Positions 17,161-25,550 of a stretch of DNA of 64,000 nt are shown here, piece after piece. The position numbers were made by a program, and so were the translations under genes. Position 1 is the first letter of the stretch. Each line of letters starts with the position of its first letter. A model generated the notes under the pieces. That model ran no database searches. It was given only the letters and a program-made list of their open reading frames with translations, and was not told the DNA's origin. Source of the DNA: Candidatus Saccharimonadota bacterium (GTDB lineage: Bacteria; Patescibacteriota; Saccharimonadia; Saccharimonadales; Saccharimonadaceae); assembly GCA_017531585.1 (NCBI GenBank), contig JAFXKT010000001.1, forward strand, positions 186,001 to 250,000, given 5' to 3'.

Positions 17161-18975
17161 TTAGGCATAGCCTTCGGCCTGGAGCGTAAACATCTCTTTG
17201 TATAGGCCGTCTTTTGCGATTAGTTCTTCATGTGTACCATGTTCTACCATCTTGCCATGATCCATCACGATAATGCGGTTAGCTTTGCGGACAGTCGAGA
17301 AGCGATGAGAAATAATGACAGTAGATTTGCCCTTTTGGCGGCGAAGAATATTTTTAAAGATTTCGTATTCCGCCTTTGCGTCAACCGCAGAGGTAGGCTC
17401 GTCTAGGAGTAAGACATTCGGATTGCGATAGAAGGTACGAGCAATACAAACCCTTTGCCACTGACCACCAGAAAGATCCGTAGCATTTTCAAAGAAGTAA
17501 TCTTTGGAAAGAACCTGATCGAGGCCTTTTGGCAAAGTCTTTACTAGCTTTTCTAGGCCAGCATCCTTGATAGCAAGCCCTAGGCGCTCTTTATCTAGCT
17601 CTTTTGAGATATCTCCATACCAAATATTGTCTTTGAAATCTGCAAACGGGAAGCGCGTATATTCCTGAAGCAAAACACCAAGCTGGCGATCATAACTACT
17701 ACGTTCAATATTTTTGATAGGAGTGCCATTGATTAAAATCTCGCCAGAGCTAGGCGTATAAGCGCCGAGCAGAAGCTTCATAAGAGTTGTTTTTCCTGCG
17801 CCATTCTCGCCAACAATCGCAAGACTGTCGCCAGGTTTTAAAACAAAGCTAACATCTTGCAGAGCTGGTTCGGTCGCATGAGGATAAGTAAAGCATACCT
17901 TCTTAAATTCAATTGTAGGAGTACCCTCAACTACAACGTCGCCATTCTTCGGGATTGGGGTCTGAATATAGTTAAGATAATCCTCAGCATTCATGAGACC
18001 TTCGTTTGCATTGCCAATACTCGAGAAGAGCGCTGTAATATTGCCGCTAAGCTGCTGCAAAAGGCTTCTTACTGTAGCGAATTGACCAATTGCGAGCTCG
18101 CCCGCAACGATTTTTAACGCAACGAAGGCTAACGAGGCAAAGTTTACTACCGTTTCAACAAAGCGCATCCAGTTTCCGACCGTAAAAGTCTTGCGGAAGT
18201 TCTTGATGTTTTCGATTGAGCCGCGCTGGCGATTCTCGATCATTTTGTCACAAAGATACTCTTGAAGATTATTAATTTTAATCTCTAGCGCAGAGCTAGA
18301 TTGAGTCATCTTGTCGCCAATGCCGTAAGCGATGCGCCAAAAGCTACTACTCTTCCTCCAGTTTTCCTGAGTCTTTCTGGATAGTTTCAAACTTAAAACA
18401 GAGTATGGGATCGAGCTAATAATAATTACTAGCGTAATAATTGGCGAAGTCGCTAAGGTCGTAATCAAGATAGAAATTAGAGAGATAGTAGCACTCGCGA
18501 TCGAGAAGGTATTACTTATTACCTGATTCACGTCAGAGCCAAAATCCTGAACACGCTCAAAACGATCGGCAAACTCTTTAGTTTCGCGAATCTCGAGCGG
18601 AATCTCGATATATTTTAGCGAGATTTGGCGAGTAACCTCAGAGAAGACATCTCTGCGGATTTCCATATCCATCAAAGAAACGATGCGACCAAGGAAAATA
18701 CCCACAAACTGGACACCAGAAATAACAGCAATCGTAATCAAGAACGGATAGATAACGCCCGTCTGAGCCGCCTGAACAATCTGGTTAACTGCGGTACCGC
18801 CTAGGACGGCAAGAATGGATGGGCTGATAGCGCCATAAAGACGCTCGAGCATGGAAAGGAAGCGGCGCTTGCCGGCCGCTTTGTTGTAGATTTTGCGGGC
18901 ATACATGACACCACGCAACGCTACCCGCAAATCTACTTTTTTGCTTTCTTCATCTTTAGATTTTTTCGCCACCAC
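17161..18975 (-). CDS. ABC exporter with fused membrane and ATP-binding domains
   Basis: 604 residues. Residues 1-330 contain the membrane domain with about five to six helices; residues about 355-600 are the ATPase: Walker A GENGAGKTT at 389-397, signature LSGGQ near 501, Walker B LLLDEP near 522-527 and the H-loop His near 557. The order is that of MsbA-like half-transporters that work as dimers. The gene starts 13 bases behind glmS and is probably cotranscribed with it. Substrate unknown; lipid, peptide or glycan precursor export are options. Confidence 0.92.
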   Translation of the reverse strand: MVAKKSKDEESKKVDLRVALRGVMYARKIYNKAAGKRRFLSMLERLYGAISPSILAVLGGTAVNQIVQAAQTGVIYPFLITIAVISGVQFVGIFLGRIVSLMDMEIRRDVFSEVTRQISLKYIEIPLEIRETKEFADRFERVQDFGSDVNQVISNTFSIASATISLISILITTLATSPIITLVIIISSIPYSVLSLKLSRKTQENWRKSSSFWRIAYGIGDKMTQSSSALEIKINNLQEYLCDKMIENRQRGSIENIKNFRKTFTVGNWMRFVETVVNFASLAFVALKIVAGELAIGQFATVRSLLQQLSGNITALFSSIGNANEGLMNAEDYLNYIQTPIPKNGDVVVEGTPTIEFKKVCFTYPHATEPALQDVSFVLKPGDSLAIVGENGAGKTTLMKLLLGAYTPSSGEILINGTPIKNIERSSYDRQLGVLLQEYTRFPFADFKDNIWYGDISKELDKERLGLAIKDAGLEKLVKTLPKGLDQVLSKDYFFENATDLSGGQWQRVCIARTFYRNPNVLLLDEPTSAVDAKAEYEIFKNILRRQKGKSTVIISHRFSTVRKANRIIVMDHGKMVEHGTHEELIAKDGLYKEMFTLQAEGYA

Positions 18976-18988
18976 TTTTCTCGATTTT

Positions 18989-20809
18989 TTATTCTACGGT
19001 TACAGATTTCGCAAGGTTTCTTGGCTGATCAACATCGTTGCCGCGAGCGACAGCAACATAGTATGCAAAGAGCTGCTGCAAGGTGTTTAGAAGTAGCGGG
19101 ACAGTTAGCTTTGCGTCGGTATCGATACGAACAATATCATCGCAATCAATGTCTTTCTTGGAGTCGGTAAGGACGATGGTATGACCACCGCGAGCGCGAA
19201 CCTCTTGCAAACCACCAAGGGTCTTCTCGAATAGTGGGCCATCTAGAACATCAACGAGCTCGAAGAAGCGATCGTCGACTAGTGCGATTGGGCCATGCTT
19301 TAACTCACCAGCAGCATAAGCTTCGGCATGGACATAGGAAACTTCCTTAAGTTTCAAGGCACCTTCTAGTGCTAACGGATAAGCCGTATCACGGCCAAGA
19401 TATAGAGCATTATCATACTTGGCATATTTCTCGGCAAGTTTCTTCATGTCCTTTTCGTAGGTCTTGAGCGTTTTCTCGATATTCTCTGGCAAAGCTACGA
19501 GTTCGCTTGCGAGCTGACGAACCGTATCCATGTTGCCACCGTGACTTTCGGCAAGCATACCAGCAAAGATAAGCATGGTTGTAACCTGTGCCGTGAAAGC
19601 CTTAGTACTTGCAACGGAGATTTCTGGACCAGCATAGACATAAGTACCACCATCAACTTCGCGAGCAATCGTGGAGCCAATAACGTTTACGATGCCTAGA
19701 ACCTTTGCACCACGGCGTTTGATTTCGCGTAGACATGCGAGAGTATCTGCCGTTTCGCCAGACTGAGAAATAATTAGAGCAGCAGAATTCTCTGGTAGAT
19801 GGAAGCTACGATAGCGATATTCGCTCGCTATTACGACTTCGGTAGTTAGATCTGGGACAAGCTTCTCGAAGTAGTAACTAGCAAGAAGACCAGCATAATA
19901 TGCCGTACCACAACCAACGATAACGAGGTGACGAAGATTCTTGAGCTCCTTTGGAGTTAGATTAAGCCCACCAAGACGCATCGTACCATTCTTGGCATCA
20001 ACACGACCAGAAAGCGTATTCTTGAGAGCTGTACCCTGCTCCATGATTTCTTTTAGAAGGAAGTGGTCGTAGCCGCCCTTCTGGATTTGCTCGAGCTCGC
20101 CCTGGATTTCTTCTGGAGTGCTTGCGATAGGCTTGAGATCGAGGTTGTAAACCTTTGCGCCTTCTTTGTTACAAACAGCAAGCTCGCCATCGTTTAGATA
20201 GATAGCGTTCCTAGTGTAGCCAAGCAAAGCGGAAGCATCAGAAGCGATAAGAGTTTCGTCTTCGCCAAGACCAATGATTAACGGGCTGCCAAGGCGCGCA
20301 ACAACGAGAGTTTCTGGCTCGCGTGGAGAAAAAGCGACAATGCCATAAGTACCACGAACTTCCTTGAGAGCCTTAGCAACTGCGTCTTTGAGAGAAGTCT
20401 TCTCGTCATATTTGGAGTTAATAAGAGCAGCAAGAACCTCTGTATCCGTATCGGACTTGAATTCAACATCTTTGAGGGCAGCCTTTAGCTCACGAAAATT
20501 CTCGATGATACCGTTATGAACCAAAAAGACATCACCAACATTATGCGGATGGGCGTTATTTACGGTTACGCCACCATGGGTTGCCCAGCGCGTATGACCA
20601 ATACCAAGCGTGCCAGTGTGCGGCTTGAGAGCTAGAACTTTTTCGAGCTCAGCAATCTTGCCAACAGAGCGGGCAAGATGAGGCTTATCCTCGCTATCTA
20701 GAGTAGCGATACCAGCCGAATCGTAGCCACGATATTCCAAGCGGCGAAGGCCGCTAATTAATACATCTTGTGCCGGACGCTTACCGACATAGCCCACAAT
20801 TCCACACAT
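18989..20809 (-). CDS. glmS: Glutamine--fructose-6-phosphate aminotransferase (isomerizing)
   Basis: 606 residues, the normal length. Cys2 in MCGIVGYVG is the amidotransferase nucleophile after Met removal. The glutaminase domain (1-240) has the conserved 'GHTRWATHG' and 'HNGII' segments. Two SIS sugar-isomerase domains follow (about 280-420 and 455-590), with 'VGCGTAYYAG' and 'SQSGETADT'. The end 'NLAKSVTVE' is canonical. It makes glucosamine-6-phosphate for UDP-GlcNAc, the precursor of peptidoglycan and surface glycans. A strong AGGAGGT precedes the ATG. No glmS ribozyme is seen in its short leader. Confidence 0.98.
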   Translation of the reverse strand: MCGIVGYVGKRPAQDVLISGLRRLEYRGYDSAGIATLDSEDKPHLARSVGKIAELEKVLALKPHTGTLGIGHTRWATHGGVTVNNAHPHNVGDVFLVHNGIIENFRELKAALKDVEFKSDTDTEVLAALINSKYDEKTSLKDAVAKALKEVRGTYGIVAFSPREPETLVVARLGSPLIIGLGEDETLIASDASALLGYTRNAIYLNDGELAVCNKEGAKVYNLDLKPIASTPEEIQGELEQIQKGGYDHFLLKEIMEQGTALKNTLSGRVDAKNGTMRLGGLNLTPKELKNLRHLVIVGCGTAYYAGLLASYYFEKLVPDLTTEVVIASEYRYRSFHLPENSAALIISQSGETADTLACLREIKRRGAKVLGIVNVIGSTIAREVDGGTYVYAGPEISVASTKAFTAQVTTMLIFAGMLAESHGGNMDTVRQLASELVALPENIEKTLKTYEKDMKKLAEKYAKYDNALYLGRDTAYPLALEGALKLKEVSYVHAEAYAAGELKHGPIALVDDRFFELVDVLDGPLFEKTLGGLQEVRARGGHTIVLTDSKKDIDCDDIVRIDTDAKLTVPLLLNTLQQLFAYYVAVARGNDVDQPRNLAKSVTVE

Positions 20810-20835
20810 AATAATACCTCCTAATGTATAAGCCT

Positions 20836-20844
20836 ATTTTAGCA
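20836..20844 (-). promoter_or_regulatory. Extended -10 (TGC-TAAAAT) of glmS
   Basis: TGC-TAAAAT on the minus strand, 26 bases before the glmS ATG, leaving room for its AGGAGGT ribosome binding site. Confidence 0.55.
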
Positions 20845-20948
20845 AAAATTTTAGCGGAGCGGGAAAGAGAGTTTTATAGTTTTCCGCCTTCGAAGAGCAA
20901 AGGCTAGAAATACGTCCAAAAGCCACTAGGCCTCTATTTATGGACAGA

Positions 20949-20963
20949 TTGGTAGGCTACCAA
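20949..20963. repeat. Perfect 15-base palindrome
   Basis: TTGGTAG-G-CTACCAA just behind the stop of the glycosyltransferase gene. No T run follows on either strand, so it is a weak terminator candidate or a protein-binding site. The rest of the 158-base gap to glmS holds only the glmS promoter. Confidence 0.4.
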
Positions 20964-20967
20964 ATAA

Positions 20968-21972
20968 TTATTGATTCTTTCTTTCTATTAGCCTCATAAG
21001 AAAGAATAGGGCAGTAACAGACAACGATGCGACAAAGGCATACCTCCGTTGTGCCCTCAAAGCTTTCTTGTTTCCAAAAACCGATCGAGAGTATTTCTTA
21101 ATATAGCCTTTAAGCAACTTATAATCTTCTGCGTATTTCTTTTTAGCCTCATCATCAGCAAAAATCAGACGCGCTAATCCAATCGAATGAAAGAAAATAC
21201 CGGCAGCATAGGCCTTCCTATAATCATCATTCTTGGTCTTGTTATAATCCTTCTCAAGACCCTGAAGAATACTAATCTCCTCGTGCTTCTTATCATTATA
21301 GGCGCTTCGCATCATACTGCCGCTAGTTAAAGCGTAGATTTCAATGACTGGAGATTCTAGTGCGCAAATATTTTTAGCTTTCCTAAACATTCTCAAGTTA
21401 TACTCAAGATCCTCAGCGTGGCGTATCTTCGAGAACTTCTCATCTCTAATTAGGCTAGCCTTATATAATTTTGCATGCGCCGACGGAACAACTTTCATAT
21501 ACAACAAATCTTCAAAGCCATCTTTAAGCCTTTTTGCAACAGGGCTAGGTTTTTCTTTGGTTAAGCGATTATATTCTTTTGTAGGACGTGATGTCTCCAG
21601 CATCGCGCCACATACAATATCTGCGCTTTCCTTCTCTGCGATACTATACATAGAAGAAACCGACCAAGGCAGTAGCATATCATCGGAATCCAAGAAAATA
21701 ATATATTCACCAGAAGCCACCAAGACGCCACTATTTCGAGCCTCTCCGAGCCCTCGGTTTTCCTGATCTACAACTTTGACATTTTTGTTTTTATGTTCTA
21801 TTTCGTGTGCTATTTTTGACGTCTCATCAGTCGAACCATCGTTTACAATGATAATTTCAATATTTTCGTAATCCTGAGAAAGCGCACTATTAACACTGTA
21901 TTCTAACGAAGCTACAGCATTATAGGCCGGAACAATTATCGAGATTTTTGACAATTTAACTTCTTTTTGCAC
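20968..21972 (-). CDS. Family 2 glycosyltransferase
   Basis: 334 residues. The GT-A fold starts with 'ISIIVPAYNAVASLEYSV', has the nucleotide-binding 'VNDGSTDET' near 42-50 and the metal-binding 'FLDSDD' near 95. A single hydrophobic segment lies near the C terminus (about 310-328), which would hold the enzyme at the membrane. Its start overlaps the end of the flippase gene by 17 bases, so the two are translationally coupled. Acceptor sugar unknown. Confidence 0.9.
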   Translation of the reverse strand: MQKEVKLSKISIIVPAYNAVASLEYSVNSALSQDYENIEIIIVNDGSTDETSKIAHEIEHKNKNVKVVDQENRGLGEARNSGVLVASGEYIIFLDSDDMLLPWSVSSMYSIAEKESADIVCGAMLETSRPTKEYNRLTKEKPSPVAKRLKDGFEDLLYMKVVPSAHAKLYKASLIRDEKFSKIRHAEDLEYNLRMFRKAKNICALESPVIEIYALTSGSMMRSAYNDKKHEEISILQGLEKDYNKTKNDDYRKAYAAGIFFHSIGLARLIFADDEAKKKYAEDYKLLKGYIKKYSRSVFGNKKALRAQRRYAFVASLSVTALFFLMRLIERKNQ

Positions 21973-23521
21973 GACAGACCTTCTTTATCATCTTTCCGAT
22001 TAATTCTAGGCAATATTTCATGTTTTGATTCTTTGCGAACATTGCTAGAATTATAAGATTCGGAATTACAAGAGCAGCCACAATATTAAAAATTAGTAGA
22101 TTAACCCCTCCTAGATTCATTAGACCCGCTAGATAACGCGACGCAACAAAAGACACTGCCACCGTAATTGCGGCCAAGGCAGCAAAGCCAATTGTTTCAA
22201 ATGCATAACTGCTATATTTTCGCTTGAATAGGTTTTTATATACGAATTTAGGATAGCTAAAGCAATACAACGCGAGGCCGCTTATGAAAGTACCAAGAAA
22301 TACACCCGGAAGCCCAATTAACTTTACTAGGATAATGCTTGCTGAAATATTGAGAATCGATTCAGCAATCGGCACAAAACGATCTTCATGATAAATACCA
22401 GCCGCATCCTTGAAGACTCCGAATGCGGAGCGATTTACATAGAAGTAGAAATTCAAAACCAAAGCCAAGAGAACGTCTAATCCAAGAACGTATTCACTTC
22501 CAAGCCAGACCGCAATAAAGCTATCCATTACAACCAAAAGCCCAGCAGACCCCAAAACAGCAAGCCAAAAATTAATAAACCTAATTCTTCGAAAAACCTC
22601 AAATTGTTTCTTTACATTCTTTTCTACCAATAGATTACCAACACTTGCAGTGGTGGCTGCTACGCATTGCATAATAATACTCTGCAAAGCAGAGATAATC
22701 ATATAGTAGCTCGCATACAAGCCATTAACCTTAAGACCTAAGAAAGTCGTAATTACAAGGTTATCTGTACCAAGAACAATAAAACCGCCGATTTTGTGAT
22801 AGAAGAGACCTTTGATTTTCGTAAAAATGCTCTTCTGGATTTCTTTCTTCAGCTTCGGAGGGTCACTCTCGCAGATATATGGAAACTTCCTGTTTACAAT
22901 AGCAATCAAAACAACATTCTGTAAAATCCTAAGCGCCAAACGTACCAAGATATATGCATAGTAATTATGCGTCAAATAGAGAACGAGCATCTGAAGAACA
23001 GATACCAAGACAACATAAGCTATCTGACAGACATCGATAATATAATTCTGTTGCGAAGCAATAATAATACTGCGCTTGTAGCCCAAGAAGTACGATAGAA
23101 CAATATCTGCAAGTGAGACAGCAAAAATAAGATAAAGATTCACATCGAGACTCTGCTCGCCAACAATATTCGGAATAAACGGAAGCAAACAAAGGCCAAG
23201 GATCGCAACGACCATACCGATCGTCCAATACCACTTTTTATAGAATGCCATAAGCGCACGAATCGTCTTTTTATCACCCTTCGCGAGTGGCTCATACATG
23301 CTAAAGATTACTGCATTTGTAACACCAAGTTCCGCAACAGAAAGCATGGTTAAAATATTCGAGAATAAGCTATTTAGGCCCAAGTACTCAGTATTTAAAA
23401 TCTTCAAGAAGATTCGTTGCGTAACAATACCAAGAACAATAGTTAAACTATTAAAAAGTACCGAAACTATCATGTTTCGAGCAGAGTTCTTCGTACGCGT
23501 ACTGGTTGTTTTTTGGCTCAT
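21956..23521 (-). CDS. Wzx/RfbX-type polysaccharide flippase
   Basis: 521 residues with 12-14 membrane segments throughout. The N-terminal 'NMIVSVLFNSLTIVLGIVTQRIFLKILNTEYLG' type segment and the following 'LFSNILTMLSVAELGV' match the oligosaccharide flippase (MOP) family. It would move lipid-linked sugar units across the membrane. It is the first gene of a two-gene unit with a glycosyltransferase and is separate from the main polysaccharide locus 30 kb to the right, which has no flippase of its own in this window. Confidence 0.9.
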   Translation of the reverse strand: MSQKTTSTRTKNSARNMIVSVLFNSLTIVLGIVTQRIFLKILNTEYLGLNSLFSNILTMLSVAELGVTNAVIFSMYEPLAKGDKKTIRALMAFYKKWYWTIGMVVAILGLCLLPFIPNIVGEQSLDVNLYLIFAVSLADIVLSYFLGYKRSIIIASQQNYIIDVCQIAYVVLVSVLQMLVLYLTHNYYAYILVRLALRILQNVVLIAIVNRKFPYICESDPPKLKKEIQKSIFTKIKGLFYHKIGGFIVLGTDNLVITTFLGLKVNGLYASYYMIISALQSIIMQCVAATTASVGNLLVEKNVKKQFEVFRRIRFINFWLAVLGSAGLLVVMDSFIAVWLGSEYVLGLDVLLALVLNFYFYVNRSAFGVFKDAAGIYHEDRFVPIAESILNISASIILVKLIGLPGVFLGTFISGLALYCFSYPKFVYKNLFKRKYSSYAFETIGFAALAAITVAVSFVASRYLAGLMNLGGVNLLIFNIVAALVIPNLIILAMFAKNQNMKYCLELIGKMIKKVCRAKRS

Positions 23522-23614
23522 TATTTAATTCTCGCTATAATTGATTTTTCATACTCAGAATAACAGTTATTAATATCTGCTGAACCTTACTGTTTTATGA
23601 CAAACTCCATCGAG

Positions 23615-23622
23615 CCCCCCCC
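23615..23622. repeat. Homopolymer of eight C
   Basis: A C8 run (G8 on the flippase strand), about 95 bases upstream of the flippase start. The surrounding 270 bases to the tRNA-Asn promoter show no other gene. Confidence 0.7.
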
Positions 23623-23761
23623 ACTCATATTTCTTATCTATTTAAAGTTTATCAAAAACTACCAGCTTTTAACACGATGGGCGATTGATAATTTTAAATA
23701 ACTATAGTTTTCTTGATTAGTAGCTCCTATAATCCGTTTATCTATTTTAGATTCTAGTTTA

Positions 23762-23790
23762 TTGACAGATATAATTCTCTTTGATAGAAT
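23762..23790 (+). promoter_or_regulatory. Sigma-70-type promoter of tRNA-Asn
   Basis: TTGACA (23762-23767), 17-base spacer, TAGAAT (23785-23790), with the tRNA starting 12 bases later. It is the best -35/-10 pair in the window. Confidence 0.8.
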
Positions 23791-23801
23791 TGTATCTATA
23801 A

Positions 23802-23876
23802 TCCTCGGTAGCTCAATGGTGGAGCAAGAAGCTGTTAACTTCGAGGTTGCCAGTTCGAGTCTGGCCCGAGGAGCCA
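23802..23876 (+). tRNA. tRNA-Asn (GUU)
   Basis: 75 bases with a 7-bp acceptor stem (TCCTCGG/CCGAGGA), G discriminator and encoded CCA; the anticodon loop reads CTGTTAA. Together with the AspRS in this window it fits indirect Asn-tRNA formation. Confidence 0.96.
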
Positions 23877-23891
23877 TTTGAAGAGAAAAAG

Positions 23892-23916
23892 ATAGACCGT
23901 AAGGTCTATATTTTTT
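23892..23916 (+). terminator. Terminator of tRNA-Asn
   Basis: ATAGACC and GGTCTAT around a 4-base loop, then T6. Confidence 0.85.
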
Positions 23917-23930
23917 ATTTAAATAGCACA

Positions 23931-23965
23931 AAAAATACCCCCGCTATTCACGGGGGATTTTTATT
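23931..23965. terminator. Bidirectional terminator
   Basis: CCCCCG (23938-23943) pairs with CGGGGG (23951-23956), with A-rich sequence on the left and T-rich on the right. It would end the MFS gene on the minus strand and back up the tRNA terminator. Confidence 0.75.
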
Positions 23966-23990
23966 TTGACCTTCGAGACATTGAGAAGTT

Positions 23991-25208
23991 TTATGCCTCC
24001 GCCTTCTCTCTTTCTTCCTGATGCTTCAGGCGAAGCGCAATCGGAATCGCGAACGGTACGAAGAGCAAAATAGTCGCTAGTGCAGCATATTTCAGATCAA
24101 AGTCCGCCGCCCAGCCAATCACCCATACCGAAATAATGTAAGACAACTGAGAAAAAACCTTCGCCACCGATTCAACGGTAACCTGCTGCCTTTCATCGAC
24201 ATGAACTTTCAGGTTTGGCATCATAATAACCCTTGTCCACCCCTGTGCCATTCCAAAGAAGACATAAAGGCCGAGAATCAAGACAGACACCTTCGCATAC
24301 ATTATACTTGCCGCCAAGGTCACCAAGGAAACCGGCGCCGCAAAGCAGAGCCATTCAGGCAACTTGCTGCCAAATTTCCTAGCAAGTTTAGTGCCAGCAT
24401 AGGACATCAGTGAGTTTGCCGCCCATCCGAGAACAATCCACTTACCATCAATGCCGACGAACTGCAGTAAAGGTGTAAATATCCAAGTGATGCCATGAGT
24501 AAGTTCTCTAGACACCACAAATGCCGCAATACGAATGTTTGTTGCTGGATTCTTTAAGCTCCACGATGCAATTCTCTTCATGTCCGTAAACGGAGAGCGC
24601 TCGGTTTTCTCAAGCTTTTTACTATCGTCTCGAATGAACATTGCCGAGATAGCCGCAATCACGAACGGAGCGCTCGAAATTGCGATAACCTGCCTTACGT
24701 TCAGGTCGCCAATCGCAAAGCCAATCAGATAGTATGCAAAGCACGCAAGCTGACTCAGTGATGACATCAGGCCAAAACTATCCTTAAACAGCTTGTGATC
24801 ATGCGAAGCATCCTCTTTGTCTGCGAAGTGCTGAAGCAAAGAAGTGTCAACCCCCTGAGAGAACGCCATACCGACGCCAAAGAATGTTTCACAAAGCACA
24901 CAGTCGAGCATCGTCTGAGCTCTCGCATAAAGCAGCAAGCCAGCAAAGCACAGCAAATCGCCGGCGATGTTTGCAAACTTGCGACTAAAGCGATCAGCAA
25001 CCCAGCCAAGCGGAACGTTCAGAAGCATAGCTACTACCGTGTAGGCAGCCTGAGTGAGCGCAATCTGCTCATGCGAGAGACCAATCTCATTCTCGTAGAG
25101 AATGGTCATGAACGGGATGCTAATGATTCCGGCCGTCAGCACAGATTCGAGCATTACTAGAAAACGGTTTACTCTCGGCGAAGACCAACTTTTGATTCTT
25201 TTGGACAT
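23991..25208 (-). CDS. Major facilitator superfamily transporter
   Basis: 405 residues with 12 hydrophobic segments. The loop between helices 2 and 3 has the MFS signature 'GWVADRFSRK' near residues 68-77. This resembles drug or small-molecule exporters of the DHA1 type. The start is preceded by AGGAGGG, an unusually strong ribosome binding site for this window, and by a leader with a 33-codon ORF and two inverted repeats, suggesting regulated expression. Substrate unknown. Confidence 0.88.
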   Translation of the reverse strand: MSKRIKSWSSPRVNRFLVMLESVLTAGIISIPFMTILYENEIGLSHEQIALTQAAYTVVAMLLNVPLGWVADRFSRKFANIAGDLLCFAGLLLYARAQTMLDCVLCETFFGVGMAFSQGVDTSLLQHFADKEDASHDHKLFKDSFGLMSSLSQLACFAYYLIGFAIGDLNVRQVIAISSAPFVIAAISAMFIRDDSKKLEKTERSPFTDMKRIASWSLKNPATNIRIAAFVVSRELTHGITWIFTPLLQFVGIDGKWIVLGWAANSLMSYAGTKLARKFGSKLPEWLCFAAPVSLVTLAASIMYAKVSVLILGLYVFFGMAQGWTRVIMMPNLKVHVDERQQVTVESVAKVFSQLSYIISVWVIGWAADFDLKYAALATILLFVPFAIPIALRLKHQEEREKAEA

Positions 25209-25249
25209 AAGAATCCCTCCTTCTTTTTCTTGTCCGAAGTTATAAAATA

Positions 25250-25355
25250 CTAGCCGTCGTTTTATTGTACGGCTAGATAAGCCTCAAAAGCGCCAATCTT
25301 TGCTTTGTATTTTTGTCGATTCTTTCTAGATAAGTACTTTTGAAACTTATCTAGA
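25250..25355 (-). promoter_or_regulatory. Two inverted repeats in the MFS leader
   Basis: An 11-bp perfect inverted repeat TCTAGATAAGT/ACTTATCTAGA (25325-25335 and 25345-25355) and an 8-bp one CTAGCCGT/ACGGCTAG (25250-25257 and 25269-25276). A third copy of CTAGATAAG lies at 25273-25281 and overlaps the second repeat, so mutually exclusive pairings are possible. No T run follows, so these are candidates for an operator or a translational control structure and not a plain terminator. Confidence 0.5.
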
Positions 25356-25366
25356 ATTGCAAGAAT

Positions 25367-25468
25367 TTAGACAGTTTCAAGTTTATTTTCCCAAGGCATA
25401 AGAAGATAACCGTTGTTACGGGCGGCTTCTACGACAGGGGTAGTAAACTTGATACTGTGTTTAATCAT
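25367..25468 (-). CDS. 33-residue peptide, possible leader peptide of the MFS gene
   Basis: ATG at 25468 to TAA at 25367. The peptide begins MIKHSIKF and ends PWENKLETV; it is hydrophilic with one short apolar patch and looks like plausible coding sequence. The start lies 6 bases after TATTTT, with TATGAT further up. It precedes the MFS gene by 158 bases on the same strand. It may be a regulatory leader peptide, a small independent protein, or a gene remnant. Confidence 0.4.
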   Translation of the reverse strand: MIKHSIKFTTPVVEAARNNGYLLMPWENKLETV

Positions 25469-25519
25469 AAAACTAAAATATCATACTTTTGCGCTTATGT
25501 CAATAAGTTTGTTTTGCAG

Positions 25520-25544
25520 AAAAAAGCCCTGCAATTAGCAGGGC
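25520..25544 (-). terminator. Terminator of the repeat-protein gene
   Basis: GCCCTGC (25526-25532) with GCAGGGC (25538-25544), followed on the minus strand by T5-6, directly behind the stop at 25551. Confidence 0.85.
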
Positions 25545-25550
25545 CCTTTG

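Noticed and set aside
20810..20835. glmS ribozyme or other riboswitch before glmS
   Set aside because: The leader between the promoter and the ATG is under 30 bases, too short for one.
23659..23931. Minus-strand 90-residue frame with 'RLELATSKLTASCSTIELPR'
   Set aside because: It is the antisense translation of tRNA-Asn, a well-known false gene.
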